A stretch of DNA of 49,931 nucleotides, from assembly GCA_902490585.1 (NCBI GenBank), contig CABUEI010000014.1, positions 1-49,931 on the forward strand, in the 5' to 3' direction. Below, piece after piece: positions 7,497 to 15,407 of the stretch. The notes beneath the pieces are model-generated. The model worked only from the letters and a program-made list of their open reading frames with translations. It did no database searches and was not told where the DNA came from. The stretch is from an uncultured Oscillospiraceae bacterium. GTDB lineage: Bacteria > Bacillota > Clostridia > Oscillospirales > Ruminococcaceae. Each line of letters starts with the position of its first letter. Within the stretch, counting starts at the first letter, position 1. A program made the translations under genes and the position numbers.

Positions 7497-7559
7497 AAAC
7501 TTGTATCTGCGTCAGACAGATATAATACAGAGGTATAGACTAATCAGGAGGAAATAAAT

Positions 7560-8195
7560 ATGCCATTTTGTCCTAAATGCGGAACCGAATATCAGGAAGG
7601 TTCAAAATTCTGTGCCAAGTGCGGCGGAAATCTTGACGGTTCGGTAGCTCCCGTACCCGTAAACCAGGGAAACGGATTTTTCCGTAAGATTCTCGACACA
7701 AAGAATATCACATCAACATTTGAAGCTGAAGATATAAATGCCGGCAAGGGTATGTCAATACTCGCTTACTGCGCTGTACTGGCTTACTTACTTGTAAGCT
7801 GGATATTCGGCGGATTCCTTGCTTTCATAGTTATGGCAGGTATGCTTGTTGCTCCCTGCATATTAGCAAAGAAATCAAAGTTCTTACAGTATCATCTTTC
7901 TATGATATTCCCTGCTATTCTCGGCGTTTTCGCTGTAGAAGCAATTGAAAGCTTCATTTCAAGCAAGCTGTACTGGGCTGTTTACTGGGGACTTTCGTTC
8001 TCTGCAAGCAGTTTTGTTGCAACGCTCGTCGGCGTTATACTTGCATGGCTCATACATATCATCTTCATGAGTATCCCGATTATGATTCTTGTTATCGGAC
8101 TTATGAATGCTATCGGCGGAAAGGCTAAGGACTTACCGCTCATCGGCAGATTCAAGCTGATATTTGAAGCTAAGGAAACCAAGGATAAGGAATAA
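7560..8195 (+). CDS. zinc-ribbon membrane protein, unknown function
   Basis: 211 aa. The N-terminus is a short zinc ribbon (CPKCGTEY, then CAKCGG; two CxxC pairs at about 4-7 and 18-21). A linker follows, then about four hydrophobic segments between residues 65 and 195 (AYCAVLAYLLVSWIFGGFL, PCILA..., IFPAILGVFAVEAI, IIFMSIPIMILVIGLMNAIGG). The membrane half resembles DUF4870/Tic20-like small membrane proteins, but I am not certain. The C-terminus is charged (KETKDKE). Good promoter and terminator; monocistronic. No function can be inferred. The zinc ribbon plus membrane layout recurs in this window at 19029-20228 and 27830-28924. Confidence 0.85.
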   Translation: MPFCPKCGTEYQEGSKFCAKCGGNLDGSVAPVPVNQGNGFFRKILDTKNITSTFEAEDINAGKGMSILAYCAVLAYLLVSWIFGGFLAFIVMAGMLVAPCILAKKSKFLQYHLSMIFPAILGVFAVEAIESFISSKLYWAVYWGLSFSASSFVATLVGVILAWLIHIIFMSIPIMILVIGLMNAIGGKAKDLPLIGRFKLIFEAKETKDKE

Positions 8196-8213
8196 TCAAA
8201 CCGAACAAAACCC

Positions 8214-8244
8214 GGCTCCCGTAAAAAACGGGAGCTGTTTTTTT
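8214..8244 (+). terminator. terminator after the zinc-ribbon membrane protein gene
   Basis: GGCTCCCG/CGGGAGCT stem (8214-8236) followed by a seven-T run. Confidence 0.9.
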
Positions 8245-8352
8245 ACTTCCTTATGGTATTTTACACCGAAACCGACAGAATTTCAACAGATAAAACGGAT
8301 TTTAAATACGCCTTTAGCCGATACGACAGACTACAGCAGCTCTGCCGTGTTT

Positions 8353-8490
8353 TCATTGCTGAATTTTATCACCGTTTCCGACAAAAAGCTCATCAACACT
8401 CACACCGAGTATTTTTGCAATCACATACAGTTCATCGGAATCGGGACGTTTTTTGCCAATTATGACGTATGAATGTAAATATCCGTCATA
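8353..8490 (-). pseudogene. remnant of an XRE-type helix-turn-helix regulator
   Basis: The minus-strand frame ending at TGA (8353-8355) reads IGKKRPDSDELYVIAKILG followed by VSVDELFVGNGDKIQQ. This is the second half of a Cro/CI-type HTH domain: the GK.RPD turn, then LxxIAxxLGVSVDELF. Upstream of residue G the similarity degrades and a stop occurs near 8510, with no start or ribosome site. It is read as the 3' stub of a lost regulator. The rest of 8247-8620 holds nothing else I can support. Confidence 0.6.
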
Positions 8491-8620
8491 CTGCAAATTC
8501 CTGCAGTTTTAATTCATTTTTCGGTGTTTATCCTGAATAACGGGTGGATTTTTGCAACACGAGTTTAAATTTCTCGCAATATCTATGTAAAAACTACCGC
8601 CTGTACGGGTTCTGAAATCA

Positions 8621-8690
8621 AAAAAAGCGACAGGTAAAGCCATGTACGGCAATTCAAGGGCGGTGCCACCGTAACTTCTGTCGCTTTTTT
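8621..8690. terminator. bidirectional terminator with a 44-nt structured loop
   Basis: AAAAAAGCGACAG (8621-8633) pairs perfectly with CTGTCGCTTTTTT (8678-8690). It can end the minus-strand gene at 8728. The loop contains a CGGTGGCACCG palindrome reminiscent of a T-box antiterminator core. Confidence 0.75.
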
Positions 8691-8727
8691 AGTATTATAT
8701 GCTTTTTATGTCACGCTGTGAATATTC

Positions 8728-9333
8728 TTATTCCTCGCATCTTTCCGCCATATACATTCCAAGCTCGGCGAACACGGGCGGTATATCATAGACTGTCCTG
8801 CCGTCCTGTTCGCACATTGTGCATTCGCTCGGAGTTGCGGGAGAAAGCATATCCGATGCGGTGACGAGGTTATCCGCCTTGCGTATGCCGGCATTTTCGA
8901 AAAATCCGTCATAAAGGGTGCTTTGCTCATCGTTACGGTACAGATTGACGATATTGTACTTGCATATCATCATTTCATCGTTTGTTATATGAGAGCCGAC
9001 ACCGAACTGTGATATTCCGTCATCGAGAAGTATTTTTCCGATAATATCCAGCACATCTCTTATCATAGCGGAGGTGCAATCGTCAAGATAATAAATATCC
9101 TTGTGGAAAGCGATGATGTTCCCGTTTTCGTCCTTAGGCTCGGCGGTTTTGGGAGTGGGAAGCTCCAGAATAAAGAACAGCCTCTCGTTTTCGTGCAGTT
9201 TTATGAAACTTTCAAGCAACGGCAGAGTTTTTTGTGCCGATACGTTTGCGGTGAAGAATTTTCCGTCCATTTTATAACCTTCGCTGAGTTTATCGGCAAA
9301 GGAAATCGAAAAACCTTTTCTCATAGTAAGCAT
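8728..9333 (-). CDS. hypothetical cytoplasmic protein
   Basis: 201 aa, no signal peptide and no membrane helix. The sequence is a mix of helices and strands: LPLLESFIKLHENERLFFIL, then KDIYYLDDCTSAMIRDVLD, SQFGVGSHITNDEMMICKY and a C-terminal VFAELGMYMAERCEE. No family recognised. The ATG at 9333 has AGAGG 8 nt upstream and overlaps the end of the upstream membrane protein gene (stop at 9346) closely enough to suggest one transcript. A 35-nt piece of this gene recurs at 10822-10856, implying a lost second copy. Arrays of such proteins often serve as immunity or accessory factors, but nothing here proves that. Confidence 0.75.
   Translation of the reverse strand: MLTMRKGFSISFADKLSEGYKMDGKFFTANVSAQKTLPLLESFIKLHENERLFFILELPTPKTAEPKDENGNIIAFHKDIYYLDDCTSAMIRDVLDIIGKILLDDGISQFGVGSHITNDEMMICKYNIVNLYRNDEQSTLYDGFFENAGIRKADNLVTASDMLSPATPSECTMCEQDGRTVYDIPPVFAELGMYMAERCEE
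9157..9191 (-). repeat. 35-nt segment duplicated at 10822-10856 (source copy, inside the gene)
   Basis: It matches 10822-10856 with two differences, one internal and one at the last base, over 35 nt; the shared core is GAATAAAGAACAGCCTCTCG. This copy encodes ERLFFILELP in the gene at 8728-9333. Confidence 0.85.
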
Positions 9334-9345
9334 AATTTATACCTC

Positions 9346-10713
9346 TTATTTTCTTCCAGCCAAATACATTAAAACCGTCATTGCAAGCCCGAACGCAAGT
9401 CCGGATGCTCCGAACGCACAGAGCCACCCACTGTCAACTATCACTTGTAACGCCTCAACGGCACTGCTCCCGACAAACATTTCAAACAGGAACAAAACAA
9501 TCATCATACCGAGCGCCAAGAAAACGCCGAATAACAGACCCATCAGCATTCCGACAGGAAGGAACGACAAAAGATTCTTATCAACGTCAGCCGCTTTACA
9601 TTCCTTTCGTGTAAGCTTTTTCAGCTCTGCTCTCTTTACAGCTATTGCGGCGGCTTGTGAAATATCCTCGTTTCCTGCGCAGCACGAAAAGCTTTTTTCT
9701 ATATGATAACCGCCATTGCGGAACATACTCGAATAAATATCGGCATTACTATAGTCAAAGCCGTCTTTCATCACAATAGTTCCGCTCCGGAATATAATTA
9801 CCGTCTCTCCGTCGGAACACATTTCATCGCAGTGTACCATATAAAGAACATTCTTCTCACAACCGACCAAATACGCCTTATCATAACTCTGAGTCAGATG
9901 TATACCTTTAAGTTCACCTGTTTTTCTGAAATCGGGATAAACGCCCTCATAGCCTGCTTTATAAAGCGTATCGGTGATATTTTTTCTTATCCGAATGTTT
10001 TCGGGTTCAAGTCCGATTATTTCCGATATAGTGGGATAATCCTTGCAAAGCCCCCAAAAAATCATATACAGTTCACGCCAGAGCGGTTCATATTTCACAT
10101 CATCAAGACCGCTGAAACGTTTATTTGAAAATCCTGTTTTATCACGTCCGGCATTCTTTAAGATGCTTGCGGTAAACTCATTCAAGCCGTACTTTTCGGC
10201 ATAAGCAGTAAGAACCGGTAATTCGGGTTTTGCTTTAGAGCTGTCTGTAATTTCCATAAGTTCAAGCACAAGCGGTAGGTAATTACGCTCAGCTTCGCTG
10301 ATAAAAGTTTCATCAAAGCTGTATCTGCCATATATATTAGCCGCCATACAGACTACTATAGCCCATACGCCATCGGAGTAATATGTTTTCCTGCACGGCA
10401 TCATTTCCGCATTTGCCCGATCAAACTTCAGTTCAAAATCTTCATCACCTCGTTCTTCGCTCCATACCGAGAAATGAATCACATTTTCATTTTCATCAAT
10501 GCACATCTCATAGACAAGCACATAGCTGTCTTCAGGTATTGTATATTCGGTTTTAACTTTGTCAAGGCAAACCTTTAAAATGAAACCTTCCATATCAAAG
10601 AGAACAACGGCATTGTTTTCTTCCGTTCCGGTCAGATATATATTGCAATAGAATAACGAATCGTCATTGAATTTGCTGAATATTTTTTGCGTGAGCTTAT
10701 CAATATTATTCAT
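9346..10713 (-). CDS. hypothetical protein with C-terminal membrane helices
   Basis: 455 aa from the ATG at 10713, chosen over an upstream alternative because GGGAGG lies 5 nt before it. Residues 1-380 are soluble and unrecognised, with DSYVLVYEMCIDENENVIHF and a Trp/Tyr-rich stretch KYEPLWRELYMIFWGLCKDY. Two or three hydrophobic helices occupy the last 70 residues (LLSFLPVGMLMGLLFGVFLA, IVLFLFEMFV, CAFGASGLAFGLAMTVLMYL). It is therefore a C-terminally anchored protein with a large cytoplasmic domain. It lies directly upstream of the 201-aa hypothetical gene and shares its transcript. Promoter at 10743-10771. No function inferred. Confidence 0.8.
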   Translation of the reverse strand: MNNIDKLTQKIFSKFNDDSLFYCNIYLTGTEENNAVVLFDMEGFILKVCLDKVKTEYTIPEDSYVLVYEMCIDENENVIHFSVWSEERGDEDFELKFDRANAEMMPCRKTYYSDGVWAIVVCMAANIYGRYSFDETFISEAERNYLPLVLELMEITDSSKAKPELPVLTAYAEKYGLNEFTASILKNAGRDKTGFSNKRFSGLDDVKYEPLWRELYMIFWGLCKDYPTISEIIGLEPENIRIRKNITDTLYKAGYEGVYPDFRKTGELKGIHLTQSYDKAYLVGCEKNVLYMVHCDEMCSDGETVIIFRSGTIVMKDGFDYSNADIYSSMFRNGGYHIEKSFSCCAGNEDISQAAAIAVKRAELKKLTRKECKAADVDKNLLSFLPVGMLMGLLFGVFLALGMMIVLFLFEMFVGSSAVEALQVIVDSGWLCAFGASGLAFGLAMTVLMYLAGRK

Positions 10714-10742
10714 AACTGCCTCCCGTATTATTTTGTACTTAC

Positions 10743-10771
10743 ATTTTACCATAACTGCCCCGACAGTGCAA
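10743..10771 (-). promoter_or_regulatory. promoter of the 9346-10713 gene
   Basis: TTGCAC (10766-10771), 17 bp, TAAAAT (10743-10748) on the minus strand, about 30 nt before the start codon. Confidence 0.6.
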
Positions 10772-10781
10772 CCTCAAATGC

Positions 10782-10810
10782 AAAAACACCGCAGTGGAAA
10801 CACTGCGGTG
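10782..10810 (-). terminator. terminator after cysS
   Basis: Perfect 10-bp stem CACCGCAGTG/CACTGCGGTG (10787-10810). On the minus strand it is followed by TTTTTGC. Confidence 0.85.
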
Positions 10811-10821
10811 AATGTTAATGC

Positions 10822-10856
10822 GGGAAGCTCCTGAATAAAGAACAGCCTCTCGTTTT
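10822..10856 (-). pseudogene. orphan 35-nt fragment of a gene like 8728-9333
   Basis: Near-identical to 9157-9191 and in the same orientation, but stranded between cysS and its terminator with no reading frame around it. It is taken as debris of a second, deleted copy of the 201-aa hypothetical gene. Confidence 0.6.
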
Positions 10857-10872
10857 TGCCATATTAACCTGC

Positions 10873-12291
10873 TTACTTCTTCTTTATAACCGTTCCCTGT
10901 CTTGTTTCCTCGACGGTGTAGCCCATTGCGGTTATCTTATCTCTAAGCTCATCGGCAAGTGCGAAGTTCTTATCCTTTCTTGCCTGCTTTCTCTGCTCGG
11001 CAAGCTCAAGAATTTCGGCAGGAAGCTCATCATTTGTATCGGCAGGCTTTTCATTTACCGCCTTTGCCTTTTCGATAAGTGACAGTGAAAGCACCTTGTC
11101 GAAGTCGGCGATAAGCGCCAGCTTTGTTGCAGGTGTGGTATCAGCCTTTAATACGTCATACAGTGCCGTAACAGCAAGAGAAGTATTGATATCGTTGTCC
11201 ATAGCGGCGGTGAAGCCCTCACGGAGCTTATCGTAAGCCGCCTTGTCAACCTCGCCCTGCTCCGCCTTTAAAAGCTGTGCAATCTTAGCGACCAGCTTTT
11301 CGTATGCGCCCTTTGCATTATCAAGATTCTCGTAAGTGAATACGAGCGACTTTCTGTAGTGTGACAGCAGGCAGAAGAAACGGTATATCACGGGGTCGTA
11401 GCCCTTGCTTTCAAGCAGGGATACCGTAAGGAATTCGCCCTTTGACTTGCTCATCTTGCCGCTGTTTGTATTGAGGTGGTGAACATGGAACCAGTAGTTG
11501 CACCACTTATGACCGAGGTATGCCTCGCTCTGTGCGATCTCATTTGTATGGTGGGGGAATGCGTTGTCAATACCTCCGCAGTGGATATCAAGATATTCTC
11601 CGAGGTGCTTCATACTTATGCAGCTGCACTCTATATGCCAGCCGGGGTAACCTACTCCCCACGGGCTGTCCCACTTGAGTTCCTGGTCGTCAAACTTGGA
11701 CTTTGTGAACCAGAGAACAAAGTCAGCCTTGTTTCTCTTGTTGCCGTCCTCTTCAACGCCCTCACGAACGCCTACCGCCAGATCCTCTTCCTTGAAGTCG
11801 TTGAAAACATAGTACTTTTCAAGCTTTGAGGTATCGAAATAGATGTTTCCGCCTGCTTCATAAGCATAGCCCTTTTCGATAAGTGAAGAAATAACCTTTA
11901 TAAAATCGGCGATACAATGTGTGGCAGGCTCAACAACGTCGGGACGCTTGATATTCAGCTTCGTGCAGTCCTCAAAGAAAGCGTCTGTGTAATACTTTGC
12001 TATCTCCATAACTGTCTTGTGCTCACGCTTTGCACCCTTCAGCATCTTGTCGTCGCCTGTGTCGCCGTCGCTTGTCAGGTGTCCTACATCGGTGATATTC
12101 ATGACACGCTTTACATCATAGCCGACATAACGCAGATACTTTTCAAGTACGTCCTCCATAATGTAACTGCGGAGGTTACCGATATGTGCAAAGTGATATA
12201 CGGTAGGACCGCATGTGTACATATTTACCTTGCCCTCGACATTCGGTACAAATTCTTCTTTTTTGTGTGATAATGAATTATATAACTGCAT
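10873..12291 (-). CDS. cysS: cysteinyl-tRNA synthetase
   Basis: 472 aa, normal class Ia length. It charges tRNA-Cys with cysteine using ATP. The HIGH motif appears as HIGN at 36-39 (after YTCGPTVYHFA) and KMSKS at 279-283. Zinc ligands fit C27, C222, H247/248 and E251. PGWHIECSC and HCGGIDNAFPHHTNEIAQSEA are family signatures. The C-terminal third is the DALR/anticodon helical part, ending ITAMGYTVEETRQGTVIKKK. It lies 17 nt after cysE and so sits in the same T-box-controlled operon, coupling cysteine synthesis to tRNA charging. Confidence 0.98.
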   Translation of the reverse strand: MQLYNSLSHKKEEFVPNVEGKVNMYTCGPTVYHFAHIGNLRSYIMEDVLEKYLRYVGYDVKRVMNITDVGHLTSDGDTGDDKMLKGAKREHKTVMEIAKYYTDAFFEDCTKLNIKRPDVVEPATHCIADFIKVISSLIEKGYAYEAGGNIYFDTSKLEKYYVFNDFKEEDLAVGVREGVEEDGNKRNKADFVLWFTKSKFDDQELKWDSPWGVGYPGWHIECSCISMKHLGEYLDIHCGGIDNAFPHHTNEIAQSEAYLGHKWCNYWFHVHHLNTNSGKMSKSKGEFLTVSLLESKGYDPVIYRFFCLLSHYRKSLVFTYENLDNAKGAYEKLVAKIAQLLKAEQGEVDKAAYDKLREGFTAAMDNDINTSLAVTALYDVLKADTTPATKLALIADFDKVLSLSLIEKAKAVNEKPADTNDELPAEILELAEQRKQARKDKNFALADELRDKITAMGYTVEETRQGTVIKKK

Positions 12292-12308
12292 TTTCTTATC
12301 CTCGCTTT

Positions 12309-12971
12309 TTATTTTATATTGTTCTCTTTGAGTTCTTCTCTTAGCAGGTCTATCTCGCTCTGCATTGTTTCAAGCCTGCTCTGCAAGGCACATATCTGCT
12401 GTGCCACAGGGTCGGGAATGTGTATCTGGTCAAGGTCGCAGGCATTTACCCTCTGACCGTCACGGCGGACTATCCTTGCAGGAACGCCGACCGCAGTTGA
12501 GTTCGGCGGCACTTCCGACAGAACGACCGCATTTGCGGCTATCTTTGCGTTGTCGCCTACCTTGAACGGTCCGAGCACTCTCGCACCCGAGCCTACCATT
12601 ACATTGTTGCCGAGCGTGGGGTGACGTTTTCCCGTGTCCTTACCCGTACCGCCGAGCGTTACGTTCTGATACAGCGTACAATAGTCGCCTATCTCGGTGG
12701 TCTCACCTATTACAACACCGCTTCCGTGGTCGATGAACAAGCCTTTTCCTATCGTTGCACCCGGGTGGATCTCAATACCTGTCTTGCGTAAAGCCCGCTG
12801 TGAGATCCATCTCGCTATGAAATAGTGCTTTTTAAGATACCATTTATGCGCCCTGCGGTATGCCCTCACAGCCTTGAAACTCGGATAGAGAAAATATACC
12901 TCAAGGTCGCTCTTAACGGCAGGATCTCGTTCTCTGACCGATTTTATATCCGCTTTTATCTTATCGAACAT
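12309..12971 (-). CDS. cysE: serine O-acetyltransferase
   Basis: 220 aa, the shorter Gram-positive form. It transfers acetyl from acetyl-CoA to serine, giving O-acetylserine, the precursor that CysK turns into cysteine. The N-terminal helical region (1-65, IKADIKSVRERDPAVKSDLE) is followed by hexapeptide beta-helix coils: IEIHPGATIGKGLFIDHGSG (catalytic His/Asp), VVIGETTEIGDYCTLYQ, VTLGGTGKDTGKRHPTLGNN. A C-terminal coiled stretch (LQSRLETMQSEIDLLREELK) ends the protein. First gene of the cysE-cysS operon behind a T-box. AGGTAGGAA precedes the ATG. Cytoplasmic. Confidence 0.97.
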   Translation of the reverse strand: MFDKIKADIKSVRERDPAVKSDLEVYFLYPSFKAVRAYRRAHKWYLKKHYFIARWISQRALRKTGIEIHPGATIGKGLFIDHGSGVVIGETTEIGDYCTLYQNVTLGGTGKDTGKRHPTLGNNVMVGSGARVLGPFKVGDNAKIAANAVVLSEVPPNSTAVGVPARIVRRDGQRVNACDLDQIHIPDPVAQQICALQSRLETMQSEIDLLREELKENNIK

Positions 12972-12994
12972 TCATTTCCTACCTTTCACAAAAC

Positions 12995-13270
12995 AAAAAA
13001 GCCTTCGTCTGCATTGCAGACGAAGGCGGTTTATGCCACGGTTCCACTTCGATTCGGAGCTTACACTCCCTTTATGTCTTTAACGCAGACAAAACGAGCA
13101 GAGATACTTATGATAAATTTTCCCTCTGCCGACCCGGATAAAACTATCCGTACAGCCGCACTTCACCGTAAATCCGTCTGCCGTCTTTCACCTGACACGG
13201 CTCTCTGTAAGACTTCATTTTCCGGGTACTCTTGCCGTACACGGTCTTTGCACCTATGTTTTACTATATG
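12995..13270 (-). promoter_or_regulatory. T-box riboswitch, probably cysteine-specific
   Basis: Minus-strand leader of cysE. The T-box core AGTGGAACCGTGG is at 13036-13048. A perfect terminator stem (13001-13012 with 13016-13027) ends in a six-T run. Upstream, CAGAGAGCCG and GGTGAAAGACGGC look like the distal part of stem I. In the descending side GTGAAGTGCGG contains a UGC triplet (13158-13160 on the plus strand), the Cys codon, in a suitable place for the specifier. A T-box reads the charging state of its tRNA, so uncharged tRNA-Cys should allow readthrough into cysE and cysS. Confidence 0.88.
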
Positions 13271-13273
13271 CTT

Positions 13274-13302
13274 AGTGTATCATAAATGTACCGCCGTGTC
13301 AA
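13274..13302 (-). promoter_or_regulatory. promoter of the T-box/cysE/cysS transcript
   Basis: TTGACA (13297-13302), 17 bp, TACACT (13274-13279) on the minus strand. Confidence 0.8.
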
Positions 13303-13349
13303 GCGTTAAAATCTTCAAAAACGATTTTACGGGAAACAGTTGCAAAAAA

Positions 13350-14327
13350 TTATTCAAACGCTTTCTTGAGGTCGTTGAAGCTGATTTCACCGGCGATATC
13401 CTGTATCTGAATATTGCCCGAAATAATACCGAAGAAGAAATCTGCTATATTTTCGATAGTCAGTTCTTTTTTATCCCCGTCAGCCTTTGTCAGCGAATAC
13501 ACCTTCAATATCTGGCTGTTGAGCGCACCCGCACCTATGAGGAAATGATTTTCCAGCTTTTCAAAGTCTATAAGATCGGCAACAAGCACTCTTCCCGAAA
13601 CAGAATAACTGTTTACTGTAGTAGTCGAACCGTCCTCGTTGTTCAGTAAAACCGTACGCTGATGATCGTCGTCAATATCCATACGGATTTTACCCGTATT
13701 CTCGCTTTCTGTTTCACCTTTATAAAGTGCCCCGAGGTGAGCCATCGAAATATTGTAAAGCTCCGTCTGCGGCAGGAATGACAGCGGCTCTACCGAGAAC
13801 GCCGCAGGATACAGCATATAGCTTACCCCCGACAGCTCAACGCTCGGTGCATTGAATGTGCCGAATACACAGCTCGCTATATTTATACTTTTAGTTGCGA
13901 ATACACCGCCGAGCACGACGCAGTTTTCAAGATACACTTCATTGCCGAACACACTGCCGCCTATATAGCAGTTTTTCAGCTTAACCGACGGTGCGTTGAC
14001 ATCCGAGCAGAAAAGCACACGTCCGCCGGTTACAAGAGCCGCTATACTCTCGGCACTTGCAACAGCCTTGCTGAACTTCACCGTTTCGGTAACCGTTGTT
14101 TCTATATGAAGTTCCTTGTTTGCAAACACAGCCCCGCTAAATACAACACCGCCGTTTTCGATTTCGATATTGTTGCCGAAAACACTGCCTTCAAACACAG
14201 AGTTTGCCTGCACCTTTATGTTCCTTTTCAGATCCTTTGTGCCCTGCGGAAGAATACTCGTCTTTACGATATTGTCATTAAAGTAAAGATCTTTATCATC
14301 AAATCTGATCTCGTTCAAAGTTTCCAT
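13350..14327 (-). CDS. bactofilin-like beta-helix protein, last gene of the SPFH operon
   Basis: 325 aa from the ATG at 14327 (AGGAGG 5 nt upstream). Residues about 40-165 are short beta-solenoid rungs: ANSVFEGSVFGNNIEIENG, VVFSGAVFANKELHIE, NCYIGGSVFGNEVYLEN and GGVFATKSINIA. This is the look of polymer-forming, bactofilin-type proteins. The rest (about 180-325) is a mixed domain with DDDHQRTVLLNNEDGS and a Phe-rich helical tail. No signal peptide. As last gene of a six-gene unit with an SPFH protein and coiled-coil membrane proteins, it may form or decorate a membrane-bound polymer. Bactofilin similarity is judged by repeat texture only. Confidence 0.7.
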   Translation of the reverse strand: METLNEIRFDDKDLYFNDNIVKTSILPQGTKDLKRNIKVQANSVFEGSVFGNNIEIENGGVVFSGAVFANKELHIETTVTETVKFSKAVASAESIAALVTGGRVLFCSDVNAPSVKLKNCYIGGSVFGNEVYLENCVVLGGVFATKSINIASCVFGTFNAPSVELSGVSYMLYPAAFSVEPLSFLPQTELYNISMAHLGALYKGETESENTGKIRMDIDDDHQRTVLLNNEDGSTTTVNSYSVSGRVLVADLIDFEKLENHFLIGAGALNSQILKVYSLTKADGDKKELTIENIADFFFGIISGNIQIQDIAGEISFNDLKKAFE

Positions 14328-14348
14328 TTGTTCCTCCTGAATCAAGTA

Positions 14349-15407
14349 TTAAACCTGTTTAAGACCGGGATAGTCCGTTCGCCACATTCTGTATATTTCA
14401 GAATAAATACGCTCCTGGAACTCATTATGCTCCGTAAGCTCAGTGTAACTGTCCTGTACCATATTTGAAAAAGCCTGTTCGATAAGATTGAGCTCCTCGT
14501 CCGGAATATCTCTGCTTTCATTACCGTTTGCACCGAGATATGTATCCGCCTTTTCCAGAATACGCTCTTTGCCCGGAACGTCAGATGAAAAACATCTTCT
14601 TATACTCTGTCTTGTTTCGATGCTGTCCGAAACGCAATACGCAACGGGAATATACTCCTGTTGTTTTTCTTCCTCCGCACCCCTGCTCCATAAAGCGTTG
14701 CTCATCTCTTCACGGTAACGCAGGTTGCTGATAAGCGACTCGCCCAGCTTATGTAAAACAACGGAAACCTTGTCACGCAGACCCGTTATCGCTATCGTTT
14801 CTCTCGCACTGCTTCCCCTGCCGAGCAAGTCCGCAGTTTCCGCCGCCTGAGATAAGTACGGTCTTACCACTACCTCCTGCTTTACATTCCTGCTCAGTCT
14901 GAACGCAGGCTTGTTAAGCTCCGTTATTCGTCTTTCCAGTTCCTTGTCAAGCTCGGAAACGACAGCGCTGTACTTGGCTTTTTCTCTCTCGAAGTCCTTT
15001 AACATTCTGTCGTGTTTATCCGTAACCGCCTTTGAATGTTCCAGCAACAGTGCCGACTTTGTCTGAAGCAAGGTGTTGGTTTCCGCCTTTTTGGTAGTAA
15101 CATCATTGCGGATAAGATTATAGAATCCGTTTATTATCCCGTCTGAAACCTGCTCCGAGCACTCCGCTATCGCCGCACAGTTCGCCGCATTCATAGCGGT
15201 AACCGATGCCGTCAGTCCGTCAACGGAAAGGTTTGCATTCTGCACGCTCTGTTCAAACGGATTTGTATTCACGGTAACATTCATATTTACCGGCACGGTC
15301 TGCTCATAATATGCCGTTGTAGAGCCGCCATGCTCACTTGCAGGATAGTGTACGGTAACAGAGCCCGATACATTTATCGCACTTGAAAAAGTCTGAGTAT
15401 AACTCAT
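14349..15407 (-). CDS. coiled-coil protein of the SPFH operon, paralogue B
   Basis: 352 aa. The first 55 residues are Ser/Thr/Val-rich and likely extended. Residues 65-170 are long helices, with ALLLEHSKAVTDKHDRMLKD and YSAVVSELDKELERRITELN forming a coiled coil. EYIPV occurs at 251-255 after EEEKQQ. It aligns along its middle with the next upstream gene (ALLLEYSK...DRMEADF, LDKALSNRISQLDK, EKEKQEYIPV), so the two arose by duplication. No membrane helix. Its ATG overlaps the previous stop by 1 nt. Function unknown; a structural or adaptor role in a membrane-associated complex is inferred from context. Confidence 0.8.
   Translation of the reverse strand: MSYTQTFSSAINVSGSVTVHYPASEHGGSTTAYYEQTVPVNMNVTVNTNPFEQSVQNANLSVDGLTASVTAMNAANCAAIAECSEQVSDGIINGFYNLIRNDVTTKKAETNTLLQTKSALLLEHSKAVTDKHDRMLKDFEREKAKYSAVVSELDKELERRITELNKPAFRLSRNVKQEVVVRPYLSQAAETADLLGRGSSARETIAITGLRDKVSVVLHKLGESLISNLRYREEMSNALWSRGAEEEKQQEYIPVAYCVSDSIETRQSIRRCFSSDVPGKERILEKADTYLGANGNESRDIPDEELNLIEQAFSNMVQDSYTELTEHNEFQERIYSEIYRMWRTDYPGLKQV

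Noticed and set aside
11476..12270. Two 117-codon plus-strand ORFs inside cysS
   Set aside because: They lie wholly antisense to a certain essential gene; composition is that of shadow frames.
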